Origin: Promethearchaeota archaeon
GTDB taxonomy: Archaea; Asgardarchaeota; Lokiarchaeia; Sigynarchaeales; SOKP01
Direction: 5' to 3'
Length of the DNA: 11,756 nt
NCBI GenBank assembly: GCA_030620005.1
Contig: JAUXAJ010000166.1
Coordinates: 1-11,756, forward strand
Every line of letters starts with the position of its first letter. Positions within the stretch are counted from its first letter, which is position 1. The notes under the pieces are model-generated. The model did no database searches, was not told the DNA's origin, and saw only the letters and a program-made list of their open reading frames with translations. Below are positions 1 to 6,389 of this stretch, in pieces. A program made the position numbers and the translations under genes.

Positions 1-179
1 CTCGTGTAAAAAGTAGGAGGGGTTGGTATGTCTTTAAAACCCTGTTTTTTAGCTTCTTCCACGTCATAATAAATTGGATTCGCATCTCTTATCGCATTAG
101 CAAATTGAGAGAGCCTCCAACGAGTAATAGTCGTTTCACTCGGGGCAAATTCATGCCCAATGAATTTTCGATCAATCAT
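1..179 (-). CDS. MaoC-like acyl dehydratase, N-terminal fragment (cut by window edge)
   Basis: The minus-strand reading frame starts at the ATG at 179-177 and runs off the left edge, giving 59 codons without a stop. The peptide begins MIDRKFIGHEF, continues with RWRLSQFANAIRDANPIYYD and ends with IPTPPTFYT. This is the typical opening of MaoC N-terminal (FAS1-like dehydratase) hot-dog proteins: a 'G' near residue 8, a 'fA.aigd.nP.y.d...A...G' helix and an 'iPaPPtf' strand. Family members hydrate or dehydrate 3-hydroxyacyl-CoA/enoyl-CoA thioesters. The catalytic hydratase motif of the paired domain would lie beyond the edge, so activity cannot be judged. A TATA-like stretch with an upstream GAAAG lies near 195-208 on the minus strand, slightly close to the start. 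Family assignment is fairly secure; the substrate is unknown. Confidence 0.78.
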   Translation of the reverse strand, partial: MIDRKFIGHEFAPSETTITRWRLSQFANAIRDANPIYYDVEEAKKQGFKDIPTPPTFYT

Positions 180-505
180 TTGACATCTATAATTTATTTT
201 TAACTTTCAATTAATTAATTTATAATATTATTTCTATTTTTCATTTCAATAAAAAGAACTTTTAAACGAGGTCAATTTTGCCTTAACATTAAATTAAAAG
301 AAAGTTTATTTAAACAAACATGTTTTTATAAAAAAAACTTAAATATGATAAAAATTATATTATCTATGTTAAGAAACACCAAAACGAGTACTTTTGTTAT
401 AAAAAGGAGCCAACCTTATTGTCATTTTGCATTAATTTTACACACATTTTTATAAAATGACACTAAATTATTTACAATGTTGAAAATATCTCAAGGATGA
501 TAATA
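180..505. other. Gene-free divergent spacer with promoters and an inverted repeat
   Basis: About 325 very AT-rich bases separate the minus-strand dehydratase from the plus-strand gene at 506. I see no convincing ORF or RNA gene. Two TATA-like boxes face right: GTTATAAAAA near 394-403 and TTATAAAATG near 450-459. The second is about 27 bases before position 481 and would give a leader of about 25 nt containing the Shine-Dalgarno of the 506 gene. GTCATTTT at 421-428 is repeated inverted as AAAATGAC at 454-461, overlapping that TATA box. Confidence 0.5.
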
Positions 506-808
506 ATGTTAACGCTTACAAATGAAGTAGAAAAATTTGTCAAAAAGTTCAAAAAAAAAATAGATTTTGAAGTGGATCTTAAAACTCAGATGAACAAAAT
601 TCTAATCTCCAAAAAATACAATGATTTCATTAATTTAGTCTATGATTATTATAATTCTAAAGTAGAGAAAGAATTTAGTGGTGAAGTACCTAAAAATGAG
701 AGATTACACATCCAGTGTTACGCTGATGTTGACAAAACGATTAATTACTTTTGGGAGCTATTATTAGGAAAAAAAGTTTTAAAAAAGTTCCATTCAAACA
801 TCGCATGA
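506..808 (+). CDS. Small uncharacterised protein, 100 aa
   Basis: I do not recognise a family. The product is lysine-rich and mostly helical by appearance, with a hydrophobic pattern around residues 35-55 and a single Cys-containing stretch (IQCYADVDK) in the second half. It has no signal peptide or membrane segment, so it is probably cytoplasmic. An earlier in-frame ATG exists at 497, but AAGGATGAT at 493-501 resembles a Shine-Dalgarno and would overlap that codon, so the ATG at 506 is the better start. A T-rich terminator follows immediately. Base composition and codon use match the neighbours. Single-gene transcription unit with a TATA-like box near 450-459. Function unknown. Confidence 0.6.
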   Translation: MLTLTNEVEKFVKKFKKKIDFEVDLKTQMNKILISKKYNDFINLVYDYYNSKVEKEFSGEVPKNERLHIQCYADVDKTINYFWELLLGKKVLKKFHSNIA

Positions 809-810
809 AA

Positions 811-838
811 TCTCATTTTTTTCATTTTTATTTATAGT
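811..838 (+). terminator. T-rich terminator after the 506 gene
   Basis: Two T-runs (CATTTTTTTC then CATTTTTATTTAT) begin two bases after the stop codon. Oligo-T tracts are the standard archaeal termination signal; no strong hairpin is needed. Confidence 0.5.
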
Positions 839-898
839 ATGGATTGTTTTTGTTCCATGATTTTACCTGTAGCATAAATTTAGTGATAATTTAAAAAA

Positions 899-921
899 TT
901 CTGAAGTGTTACACATCAGAA
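899..921. promoter_or_regulatory. 23-bp near-perfect palindrome, likely operator
   Basis: The left arm TTCTGAaGTGT (899-909) and right arm ACACaTCAGAA (911-921) are complementary at ten of eleven pairs around a central T at 910; only the A/A pair at 905/915 fails. A TATA-like AATTTAAAAAATT stretch lies directly upstream (about 888-900). A repressor bound here would cover the transcription start expected near 920, as in many archaeal promoters. The regulated gene would be the small ORF at 944. Confidence 0.5.
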
Positions 922-943
922 ACCTTTTTGTTTTCTTTACAAG

Positions 944-1093
944 ATGCGCTCCAAACCTTTCGAACAAGAAAAAGATGAAAGGGAAGAATTAGTAGTGAAA
1001 GAGGGCGTCAAAGAAAATATAAAATTTAAAAATTTTTTTTTTAGCAGAAAAAGTATTAATTCACTTCTAATATCGATCATTTTCCTTAGATAA
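944..1093 (+). CDS. Possible small protein, 49 aa
   Basis: An ATG-to-TAA ORF of 49 codons begins MRSKPFEQEKDEREELVVKE and ends in a short hydrophobic stretch, SINSLLISIIFLR. The first half is strongly charged and uses GC-richer codons than the surrounding spacer. It has no visible Shine-Dalgarno. Support comes from its position about 24 nt after the transcription start predicted from the TATA box and palindrome at 888-921. Against it, the last 70 bases (from 1024) belong to a repeat whose other copy is an intergenic promoter region, so the C-terminal part may be non-coding or acquired sequence. Family and function are unknown; it may not be translated. Confidence 0.3.
   Translation: MRSKPFEQEKDEREELVVKEGVKENIKFKNFFFSRKSINSLLISIIFLR
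1024..1093. repeat. Direct repeat, copy 1 (70 bp)
   Basis: This copy matches 1741-1816 at a constant offset of 717 bases up to position 1083. By my count about 60 of 70 positions are identical, plus one 6-base indel. The best-conserved core is AGTATTAATTCACTTCTA (1052-1069). Copy 1 lacks the ATAATT of copy 2, which forms part of the nucleotidyltransferase TATA box. It lies downstream of the membrane-protein gene. Confidence 0.75.
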
Positions 1094-1132
1094 GAAAAAA
1101 GAAAAAGGTAAAATGAATTAAAATAAGGAAAC

Positions 1133-1149
1133 TCAAAAAAAAAGAAAAT
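1133..1149 (-). terminator. Minus-strand oligo-T terminator of the membrane-protein gene
   Basis: On the minus strand the stop at 1153 is followed within a few bases by CTATTTTCTTTTTTTTTGAG. A second T-rich tract at 1094-1107 could serve as backup. Confidence 0.55.
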
Positions 1150-1152
1150 AGG

Positions 1153-1719
1153 TTATTTCTTACGATTTTTTAGAAGTATAATTATGAATCCAAAGATCAT
1201 TAGCAAAAGACCGCCATAAAAGAAAAAAACGCAAAGCAGTGCGGAAAAATTTGCGCTAAAAACGTTAATCTCGTTAATGTTTAAGGGATTAAAAAATATG
1301 ATGTATAAATTAATTCCCTCTATCACATCTAAAAGCACGGCTATCCACGAAAAATTAAACACGACGAGGTAAAATTTCTGTAATTTCTCTGAATCATTGA
1401 ATCCCCGAGCAACTAATAAAATCCCGGATGCGATTAAAAGTCCATAATTCGCCATGAAAAAGAAATCCCATACATGAATAATTATCATGAGTTCTAATAA
1501 ATCTGGAGAAGTTGCGTTCCACACGCCAATCATTTCTTCCATTTTAGACTTGGTCCACAGATTTTTCATTTCAAGGAAACCATATCCAGGAGGAAACTGG
1601 GCAAAGTACGATGGAAAAATGACGCCCATGAAAATGATGAATAGAATAAAATTTAGGACAAACAATATCCACAGAATCTTATTTTTTGGCTTTTCGAGTA
1701 AAATATCAAATTTTAACAT
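1153..1719 (-). CDS. Uncharacterised membrane protein with four transmembrane helices
   Basis: The 188-residue product has four hydrophobic segments at about residues 15-36, 80-104, 115-143 and 157-183. The N-terminus is short and charged, and the C-terminal tail (KNRKK) is basic; both ends probably face the cytoplasm. The longest non-membrane part, residues 37-75, is rich in aromatic residues and proline (FPPGYGF) and would be outside. Acidic residues lie within or beside helices 2 and 3 (D85, D131, E134), which is unusual for an inert anchor. I recognise no family. A TATA-like ATTTTTAAAT (1741-1750) centred 26 bases upstream suggests a leaderless transcript. It is divergent from the nucleotidyltransferase and flanked on both sides by copies of one repeat. 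Confidence 0.72.
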   Translation of the reverse strand: MLKFDILLEKPKNKILWILFVLNFILFIIFMGVIFPSYFAQFPPGYGFLEMKNLWTKSKMEEMIGVWNATSPDLLELMIIIHVWDFFFMANYGLLIASGILLVARGFNDSEKLQKFYLVVFNFSWIAVLLDVIEGINLYIIFFNPLNINEINVFSANFSALLCVFFFYGGLLLMIFGFIIILLKNRKK

Positions 1720-1740
1720 GTGATAGTACCATATATAGAC

Positions 1741-1750
1741 ATTTAAAAAT
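1741..1750 (-). promoter_or_regulatory. TATA-like box of the membrane-protein gene
   Basis: On the minus strand ATTTTTAAAT is centred 26 bases before the ATG at 1719, the spacing expected for leaderless archaeal initiation. A second AT-rich stretch, TATATATGG (about 1728-1736), is too close to the start. The box lies inside repeat copy 2 and is also preserved in copy 1. Confidence 0.5.
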
Positions 1751-1796
1751 TTTATTTATGTGAGAAATAGTATTAATTCACTTCTAGTATCAATGG

Positions 1797-1806
1797 TTTT
1801 ATAATT
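1797..1806 (+). promoter_or_regulatory. TATA box of the nucleotidyltransferase gene
   Basis: TTTTATAATT is centred about 27 bases before the ATG at 1828, so transcription should start at or next to the start codon. Most of this box is the 6-base segment missing from repeat copy 1. Confidence 0.55.
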
Positions 1807-1827
1807 CCTTAGATAATATATGTAATT

Positions 1828-2211
1828 ATGAATAATGAGATTAAAGGTATCATTGATAGATTTTTAAAAGAAATAAGTAATATGGAATTATTCTCAAGAA
1901 TAGAATTTATCATGCTCTATGGTTCTTCTCTTGGTAATTACCATTGCGATGATAGCGATATCGATATATGCATTTATATAAAAGATAGTCCTAAGAATCT
2001 AGTCAAGATAAGCTTAAATCTTTTGAAACAAATTAACGGTAAATTTGACATGCAAATATTTCAATTACTTCCATTATATGTTCAAATTGAAGTGTTAAAA
2101 GGCGAAATTCTTCATGTGAGAGATGAAAAATTATTGTATGAAATAGTATATGATACGATAGATGAAAATGAGGAATTTTACCCTTTTTATTCAGATTATA
2201 TTAACAGGTGA
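1828..2211 (+). CDS. Minimal nucleotidyltransferase (MNT / MntA-like)
   Basis: The 127-residue protein carries the GS-x10-D-x-D signature of polymerase-beta-type minimal nucleotidyltransferases: G32-S33, then D44 and D46 (SDIDICIYI). D74 on the following strand (KFDMQIF) is the probable third metal-binding acidic residue, so the active site looks intact. Length fits the single-domain MNT family. Characterised MntA proteins AMPylate and neutralise a partner HEPN RNase toxin. No HEPN gene is adjacent here: the next 170 bases downstream are non-coding and the divergent neighbour is a membrane protein. It could therefore be a solitary antitoxin, a partner of a distant gene, or an enzyme acting on another substrate. 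The transcript is probably leaderless. Family assignment is confident; role is open. Confidence 0.85.
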   Translation: MNNEIKGIIDRFLKEISNMELFSRIEFIMLYGSSLGNYHCDDSDIDICIYIKDSPKNLVKISLNLLKQINGKFDMQIFQLLPLYVQIEVLKGEILHVRDEKLLYEIVYDTIDENEEFYPFYSDYINR

Positions 2212-2382
2212 AGAATTTGAGGTTTGATATTTTATAATGCCTAAGATTGGCACGATAATATCTAAGAATAAAAAGGACTTTTCTGATTAAATTTTGCAAC
2301 AATAAAAAAATTTAATTAAATTAAGAATCCTTTCTTGACATAATAAAATATTATTTCTATAACTCAATATTAGGTTGTTTGA

Positions 2383-3480
2383 ATGAAATCTGAAGATATT
2401 CATGAGCAATTAATGGACCATTTATCTCATTTAACAATGATGTACCCTCCTCGAGAGGCATTACTTAAGATTTTAAAGGAAAATTTTAGTCCAATAGAAG
2501 CTCAAATTGCTCTGTTGCTCCCGTCAAAAGTCCTGCCATTACATGGCATTACTGTCGGGGAGATTTCAACTAAAATTAAAATGTCGAGAGAAATACTAAA
2601 TAAAACACTTGAAAGTCTTGCAGACATGGGTTTAATCTTTTCTTATAAAAACGATGATGGTGAAATGTGTTACGCCCTGATTCAAATAGGTTATGGCTTT
2701 CCGCAAACCTTTTTTTGGAAGGGAGAAGATACACACTACTCGCGAAAAATGGCTAAGAATATCCTCAAGTATTTTGATAAGGAAGTAACCAAGGAAATTT
2801 ATAGCACCGATCCAATGTGTTTTAGATACCTGCCTGTTGATGAAACCGTTGAAAGCGACGTATCTGCGGTTTTACCTTATCAAGTCATGGAAAATATCAT
2901 TAAAAAAGCAAAATTAATTGCGGTTTCTAATTGTAGTTGTCGAGCTACTCTTAAATTGGTTGATAGAGGTTGCGACCATCCAATGGAAGTTTGCATTAAA
3001 TTTAACGACTTAGCAAGATTTCTCATGGATAAAGGATTCGCAAGAGAAATATCTGTTGAAGAAGCGCTTCAAATAAGTAAGGAAGCTTCGGAAGCTGGCT
3101 TGGTCCATTTTACAGAAAATTGTATTAGCGATATTCAACAATTTTGTAACTGTTGTGGTCATTGCTGCTGGAACTTAGGCCGAATCCGAAGAAGACATAT
3201 TCCGAAAGACGAAATCATAGCGACCTATTTCATCCGAGAGACAATTGAAGAGGATTGCACGGGGTGCGGCGCTTGTATTAATATTTGCCCTACTAATGTT
3301 ATTGAAATTGTTGATGATAAAGCAGTTGTAGATAAAGAATGGTGCTTGGGGTGCGGCGTGTGCATTTCGAAATGTCCAAGCGATGCCATTAAAATCGTTA
3401 TAAGGGAAGATTTAAAAGGTAAAACTCCCGAAGAAAATTTGAAAATCTTACACGAAAAAATATTGAAAACAAGGAAATAA
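2383..3480 (+). CDS. Winged-helix / multi-cysteine / 2x[4Fe-4S] ferredoxin-type protein
   Basis: The 365-residue protein has three parts. Residues 35-100 form a winged-helix-like unit (ITVGEISTKIKMSREILNKT..LADMGLIF). Residues 180-265 are a cysteine-rich core: C184, C186, C197, C204, C247, C255, C257, C258, C261, C262, with the motif FCNCCGHCC. Residues 289-340 are a bacterial-type ferredoxin with two complete CxxCxxCxxxCP clusters (C292/295/298/302 and C321/324/327/331). This layout matches a family common in anaerobes that is usually annotated only as '4Fe-4S binding protein'; no biochemical role is established to my knowledge. Redox sensing or electron transfer coupled to a partner is inference. 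It is a paralogue of the protein at 9441. A TATA-like AAAATATTAT lies near 2345-2354. The frame continues, apart from the TAA, into a zinc-knuckle-like peptide. Confidence 0.85.
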   Translation: MKSEDIHEQLMDHLSHLTMMYPPREALLKILKENFSPIEAQIALLLPSKVLPLHGITVGEISTKIKMSREILNKTLESLADMGLIFSYKNDDGEMCYALIQIGYGFPQTFFWKGEDTHYSRKMAKNILKYFDKEVTKEIYSTDPMCFRYLPVDETVESDVSAVLPYQVMENIIKKAKLIAVSNCSCRATLKLVDRGCDHPMEVCIKFNDLARFLMDKGFAREISVEEALQISKEASEAGLVHFTENCISDIQQFCNCCGHCCWNLGRIRRRHIPKDEIIATYFIRETIEEDCTGCGACINICPTNVIEIVDDKAVVDKEWCLGCGVCISKCPSDAIKIVIREDLKGKTPEENLKILHEKILKTRK

Positions 3481-3501
3481 AAAAAAAAAAAAGAAAAAGA
3501 C
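3480..3501 (-). terminator. Minus-strand T-run, terminator of the MFS gene
   Basis: On the minus strand TCTTTTTC followed by about 14 Ts lies some 45 bases after the MFS stop codon. It abuts the stop codon of the convergent iron-sulfur gene. Confidence 0.5.
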
Positions 3502-3561
3502 GATAAAGAAGCTTCTCATTTGCCTTGTCCTAACTGTAACTCTTCACTTTATGGTTGCTAA
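3481..3561 (+). other. In-frame extension beyond the stop of the 2383 gene, with CPxC motif
   Basis: Directly after the TAA at 3478-3480 the same frame stays open for 26 codons and ends at TAA 3559-3561. It reads as a lysine-rich linker (KKKKEKDDKE) followed by LPCPNCNSSLYGC, a zinc-knuckle-like C-P-x-C plus a third Cys. It overlaps the last bases of the convergent MFS gene. It could be a disrupted C-terminus (nonsense mutation or sequencing error in AAATAAAAAA), a read-through product, or chance. Confidence 0.35.
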
Positions 3562-4833
3562 TTCTACACCCTTAGTTTCTTTTAAGAAAAAATATGTCAA
3601 GGGTACGATTAGAAAATATCCACATACAAAGATTATGAAAGTTATCCCTAGACCTACAAAAAGAATCACGACACTACTTAATAACAATCCTGTTGTGGCT
3701 CCGATTGCTCCAGATAAGCTTCTAAACCCAATACCTGTAGCTCTTCTATCAGTTGGGAGCAGTTCTATATTGATTAGTCTAACCATCCCTAATGATCCCC
3801 AAAAAGAAATATGGCTAATAGCGTAGCCAATAAATACAATTACGAATGCGTGTTGAGGACTATTAGCTCCAATTACCCATATTATACACGAGATTGGTGC
3901 TAAAATGGACCAGAAACACAATAATGGTTTCCTTCCGATTCGATCTGAGAGAAAACCATTTACACCATAAGCAATCAAAACTGTAAAGACCGTCATAAAA
4001 AAGATAATGGTTATCTGGGATTGAGGGATGACGCCCACATCTGATATGTATTTCTCAAACAAGCCTAGGAATAAGGAGGAAACTCCGCGAATAAAAGTTA
4101 TGAGTAAAAGAATAAGATAAGGTTTACGATTTTCGGTTTTGAATATGGATGATATATCCTCTTTGAATGTTCTTTTAGGAACTTTCGAAGGATCCGCTTT
4201 CATTAACTGATATTTTGAAGTTTCTTTAAAGGTTAAAAAGATAATTATGGCTAAAGGAAATCCTACAATCATCGGAATCAACATCATACCTCTCCAATTC
4301 GCAGAAGTCTCTGTAATAAAAGTAAATCTTGCGATTACCATCGAAATTGCTCCAATTAAACCAAACATTAAAGCTATATTTGTATATAAAGCACGGCTAG
4401 TTGGTTTGGCATCTTCATTAACATAAATCAACCATATGTCACTAGCTACGAAGAATCCTGTTAAAAACGAAAAAAACACGTATATAGGATAACTAGGGGC
4501 TAGAAACATGCCTAATGCAGCAAATGTCATTCCAAAAATCGTAATTGCTAACATTTTCTTTCGTCTGATCTTATCTGCGAGATATTGATTGAAAAAGAGG
4601 AAGTACATCCCAACCGAACTTATAGCTCCTGCTAGCGCCATTATAGAATTCTGAACGTTAGTTTCATATCCTCCTAAAAATTCTGCTGCAATAGAAGAGA
4701 GAATTGCGCCCGGAACTAGTGTACAGTATGTATCAAGAATTTGAACAAAACACACACCTACCATTAAGTATTTAAAATTTGTTTTTGATATTATGCTTGC
4801 GTTGTCTTTTTTTTTATTATTATTTTCAGACAT
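3544..4833 (-). CDS. Major facilitator superfamily transporter (sugar-porter-like)
   Basis: The 429-residue protein has about twelve hydrophobic helices in two halves joined by a polar loop at residues 203-238. Both halves carry the family's loop motif: NQYLADKIRRKKM (82-94) and NGFLSDRIGRKPL (292-304). Each half also has a conserved acidic/proline/arginine motif after its fourth or fifth helix: VNEDAKPTSRA (138-148) and IELLPTDRRATG (356-367). The C-terminus ends KETKGVEL, as in sugar and organic-acid porters. It should be a secondary, probably proton-coupled, transporter in the cytoplasmic membrane; the substrate cannot be read from sequence. A TTTTAAATA box with upstream GAAAG (4857-4871) is centred 28 bases before the ATG, indicating a leaderless transcript. 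No metabolic gene shares its transcript. Confidence 0.88.
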   Translation of the reverse strand: MSENNNKKKDNASIISKTNFKYLMVGVCFVQILDTYCTLVPGAILSSIAAEFLGGYETNVQNSIMALAGAISSVGMYFLFFNQYLADKIRRKKMLAITIFGMTFAALGMFLAPSYPIYVFFSFLTGFFVASDIWLIYVNEDAKPTSRALYTNIALMFGLIGAISMVIARFTFITETSANWRGMMLIPMIVGFPLAIIIFLTFKETSKYQLMKADPSKVPKRTFKEDISSIFKTENRKPYLILLLITFIRGVSSLFLGLFEKYISDVGVIPQSQITIIFFMTVFTVLIAYGVNGFLSDRIGRKPLLCFWSILAPISCIIWVIGANSPQHAFVIVFIGYAISHISFWGSLGMVRLINIELLPTDRRATGIGFRSLSGAIGATTGLLLSSVVILFVGLGITFIIFVCGYFLIVPLTYFFLKETKGVELATIK

Positions 4834-4856
4834 GATTATTAGTTTCGATTTTGTTC

Positions 4857-4871
4857 TATTTAAAAACTTTC
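4857..4871 (-). promoter_or_regulatory. BRE/TATA promoter of the MFS gene
   Basis: On the minus strand GAAAGT is followed by TTTTAAATA, centred 28 bases before the ATG at 4833. This is the clearest BRE-plus-TATA arrangement in the window. Confidence 0.55.
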
Positions 4872-5024
4872 TTTTTTGTATATATAATTGAATGTGTTTT
4901 AAAAATAATCAAGATTAATTGTTTTTACTTTAAAATTTGAAAAAATTTTAAGAGTGTATTAATTTTTATTTTTTTTTTAATAAAATAATTTTTATATATT
5001 ATACACGTTATAATAAAGCAAGTT

Positions 5025-5034
5025 GTTATAAATT
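5025..5034 (+). promoter_or_regulatory. TATA box of the methyltransferase gene; direct repeat GTTATAA
   Basis: GTTATAAATT is centred about 27 bases before the TTG start at 5056. The same GTTATAA occurs at 5007-5013, exactly 18 bases earlier. The upstream copy could be an alternative TATA element or part of a factor-binding pair. Confidence 0.45.
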
Positions 5035-5055
5035 ACTAATAAAACGGTATTTAAA

Positions 5056-6342
5056 TTGTTTGAAATAGAAAAACCAGTAATTTATTTTAAATCATCAGAA
5101 AAAATGGATGAAATTAGTGATGAATCCGTTCAATTAATAGTCACTTCACCTCCGTATGGAAAAATTAAAGATTATGGTTTAGAAGACCAAATTGGGTTTT
5201 CCGAATCATTTGACACATATTTTAGCAGGTTAAAAACCGTATGGAGTGAATGCCATCGGGTTCTTGAACCTCAATGTAGATTGGTTATCAATGTTGGAGA
5301 TCAATACTTAAGGACATCTGATCATGGGAGATATCGAATATTATCAATTGCCAGTAAAATAACTGAGAATTGCATGGATTTAGGATTTGATTTCTTGGGC
5401 GATATTATTTGGCAAAAAGTAAGCACTACAAATACTACTGGTGGATGCTCTCTCATGGGATCTATATATTATCCTAGAAATGGATTACTGACGTATGACT
5501 ATGAACATGTTTTAATTTTTAAGAAATTCGAAGGAAAGGGCAGAAATATGGATCGAAAGATAAAAGAATTATCAAAAATAACTTTAAGCGAATGGAAAAA
5601 GTGGTACATAGGACATTGGAAATTTCCAGGAATCATTCAAAAAGAGCATGTTGCAATGTTTCCAGACGAATTGCCATATCGAATAATACGCATGTTTTCA
5701 TTCATCGGCGACACTGTATTAGATCCGTTTTTAGGTTCTGGAAGTACCTTGAAAGTTGCTAAGGCTCTCTTTAGAAAAGGAATTGGTTATGAAATAAACA
5801 AAGAATTTAAAAATATTATTGAAACTAAAGTAAAACTAGGAAAAATTGGTCTTTTTAAGGATTATCAATATTTACTTTATAAATTATTTAAAAAATCAAA
5901 AAGCGAAAGCTTTAAAATAAATTTTGATAAACAAAAGCAAAAAGGAATATTAGTTCTAGAAGATTCTGAACATTCAGAGATACTAATTGACTATATCTTG
6001 TTAGAAATTTACAATATTAACGAAGAATTCATTATAAAGGAATTGAAATCTAAATTCGACGAAAATTCTATAAAATATTATTTAAATTCAAAAGAAAAGT
6101 GGGATCATTATAAAAACTATGTAATAGTCATGAATTCAGAATTATCTAAACGGAGTGAGTTTCAAAATGTATTAGAAAATTTTTTAAGCTCGTTAAATAA
6201 CTCTAAAAGTATTCAATTTATTTCCTTAGAACAGATTACATCAAAAAATTATCAAATATTAGAGTTATTTAAAGAAAAAAATGAAATAGAATTTTTTAGT
6301 TCAATAAATAAAGGGAAAGATATTTTATCTTATTTAAAATGA
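5056..6342 (+). CDS. Beta-class DNA methyltransferase (N4-cytosine or N6-adenine) with unknown C-terminal domain
   Basis: Residues 1-250 are a complete amino-methyltransferase domain in circularly permuted (beta) order. The catalytic motif TSPPYG (30-35) comes first. The SAM-binding motif DPFLGSGST (223-231) and GIGYEIN (242-248) come near the end, preceded by HVAMFPDELPYRII (198-211), typical of these enzymes. TSPPY favours N4-cytosine but does not exclude N6-adenine. Residues 270-428 form a lysine-rich alpha/beta domain I do not recognise, with strand-like GILVLEDS, NYVIVMNS and SIQFISLEQI; no clear PD-(D/E)xK nuclease motif is visible. No restriction gene is adjacent. The TTG start is preferred over the ATG at 5104 because the strand before 'MDEISDESVQLIVTSPPY' (PVIYFKSSEK) belongs to the family fold. 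Target specificity is unknown. Confidence 0.85.
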   Translation: MFEIEKPVIYFKSSEKMDEISDESVQLIVTSPPYGKIKDYGLEDQIGFSESFDTYFSRLKTVWSECHRVLEPQCRLVINVGDQYLRTSDHGRYRILSIASKITENCMDLGFDFLGDIIWQKVSTTNTTGGCSLMGSIYYPRNGLLTYDYEHVLIFKKFEGKGRNMDRKIKELSKITLSEWKKWYIGHWKFPGIIQKEHVAMFPDELPYRIIRMFSFIGDTVLDPFLGSGSTLKVAKALFRKGIGYEINKEFKNIIETKVKLGKIGLFKDYQYLLYKLFKKSKSESFKINFDKQKQKGILVLEDSEHSEILIDYILLEIYNINEEFIIKELKSKFDENSIKYYLNSKEKWDHYKNYVIVMNSELSKRSEFQNVLENFLSSLNNSKSIQFISLEQITSKNYQILELFKEKNEIEFFSSINKGKDILSYLK

Positions 6343-6371
6343 TTTTAGTGATTATAAAATCCTATTATAGG
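6341..6371. terminator. Hairpin cluster between convergent genes
   Basis: GATTTTA (6341-6347) pairs with TAAAATC (6355-6361) across a 7-base loop, directly followed by the palindrome CCTATTATAGG (6361-6371). It lies at the 3' ends of the methyltransferase and the zinc-knuckle gene and may act as a terminator or stabiliser in both directions. No long T-run accompanies it. Confidence 0.35.
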
Positions 6372-6389
6372 GTAAAATGATCATGTGGA

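Larger units (their letters stand above)
1741..1816. repeat. Direct repeat, copy 2 (76 bp), spanning a divergent promoter region
   Basis: This is the partner of 1024-1093. It fills most of the spacer between the divergent membrane-protein and nucleotidyltransferase genes and contains TATA-like boxes for both directions. Relative to copy 1 it has an additional ATAATT at 1801-1806. Confidence 0.75.

Noticed and set aside
1487..1723. Plus-strand ORF opposite the membrane-protein gene
   Set aside because: It lies wholly on the complement of a well-supported gene and has no family features or ribosome site.
2237..2290. 17-codon ORF (MPKIGTIISKNKKDFSD) behind a TATA-like stretch, downstream of the nucleotidyltransferase
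   Set aside because: Too short to support, no ribosome site, and the TATA-like bases directly abut the ATG. I looked here for a HEPN partner and found none.
3478..3500. A-run after the 2383 gene as a programmed frameshift site
   Set aside because: The downstream CPxC peptide is in the same frame as the gene, so a frameshift is not required; the issue is the stop codon itself.
3551..3826. Plus-strand ORF opposite the MFS gene
   Set aside because: Antisense shadow of transmembrane helices; no independent signal.
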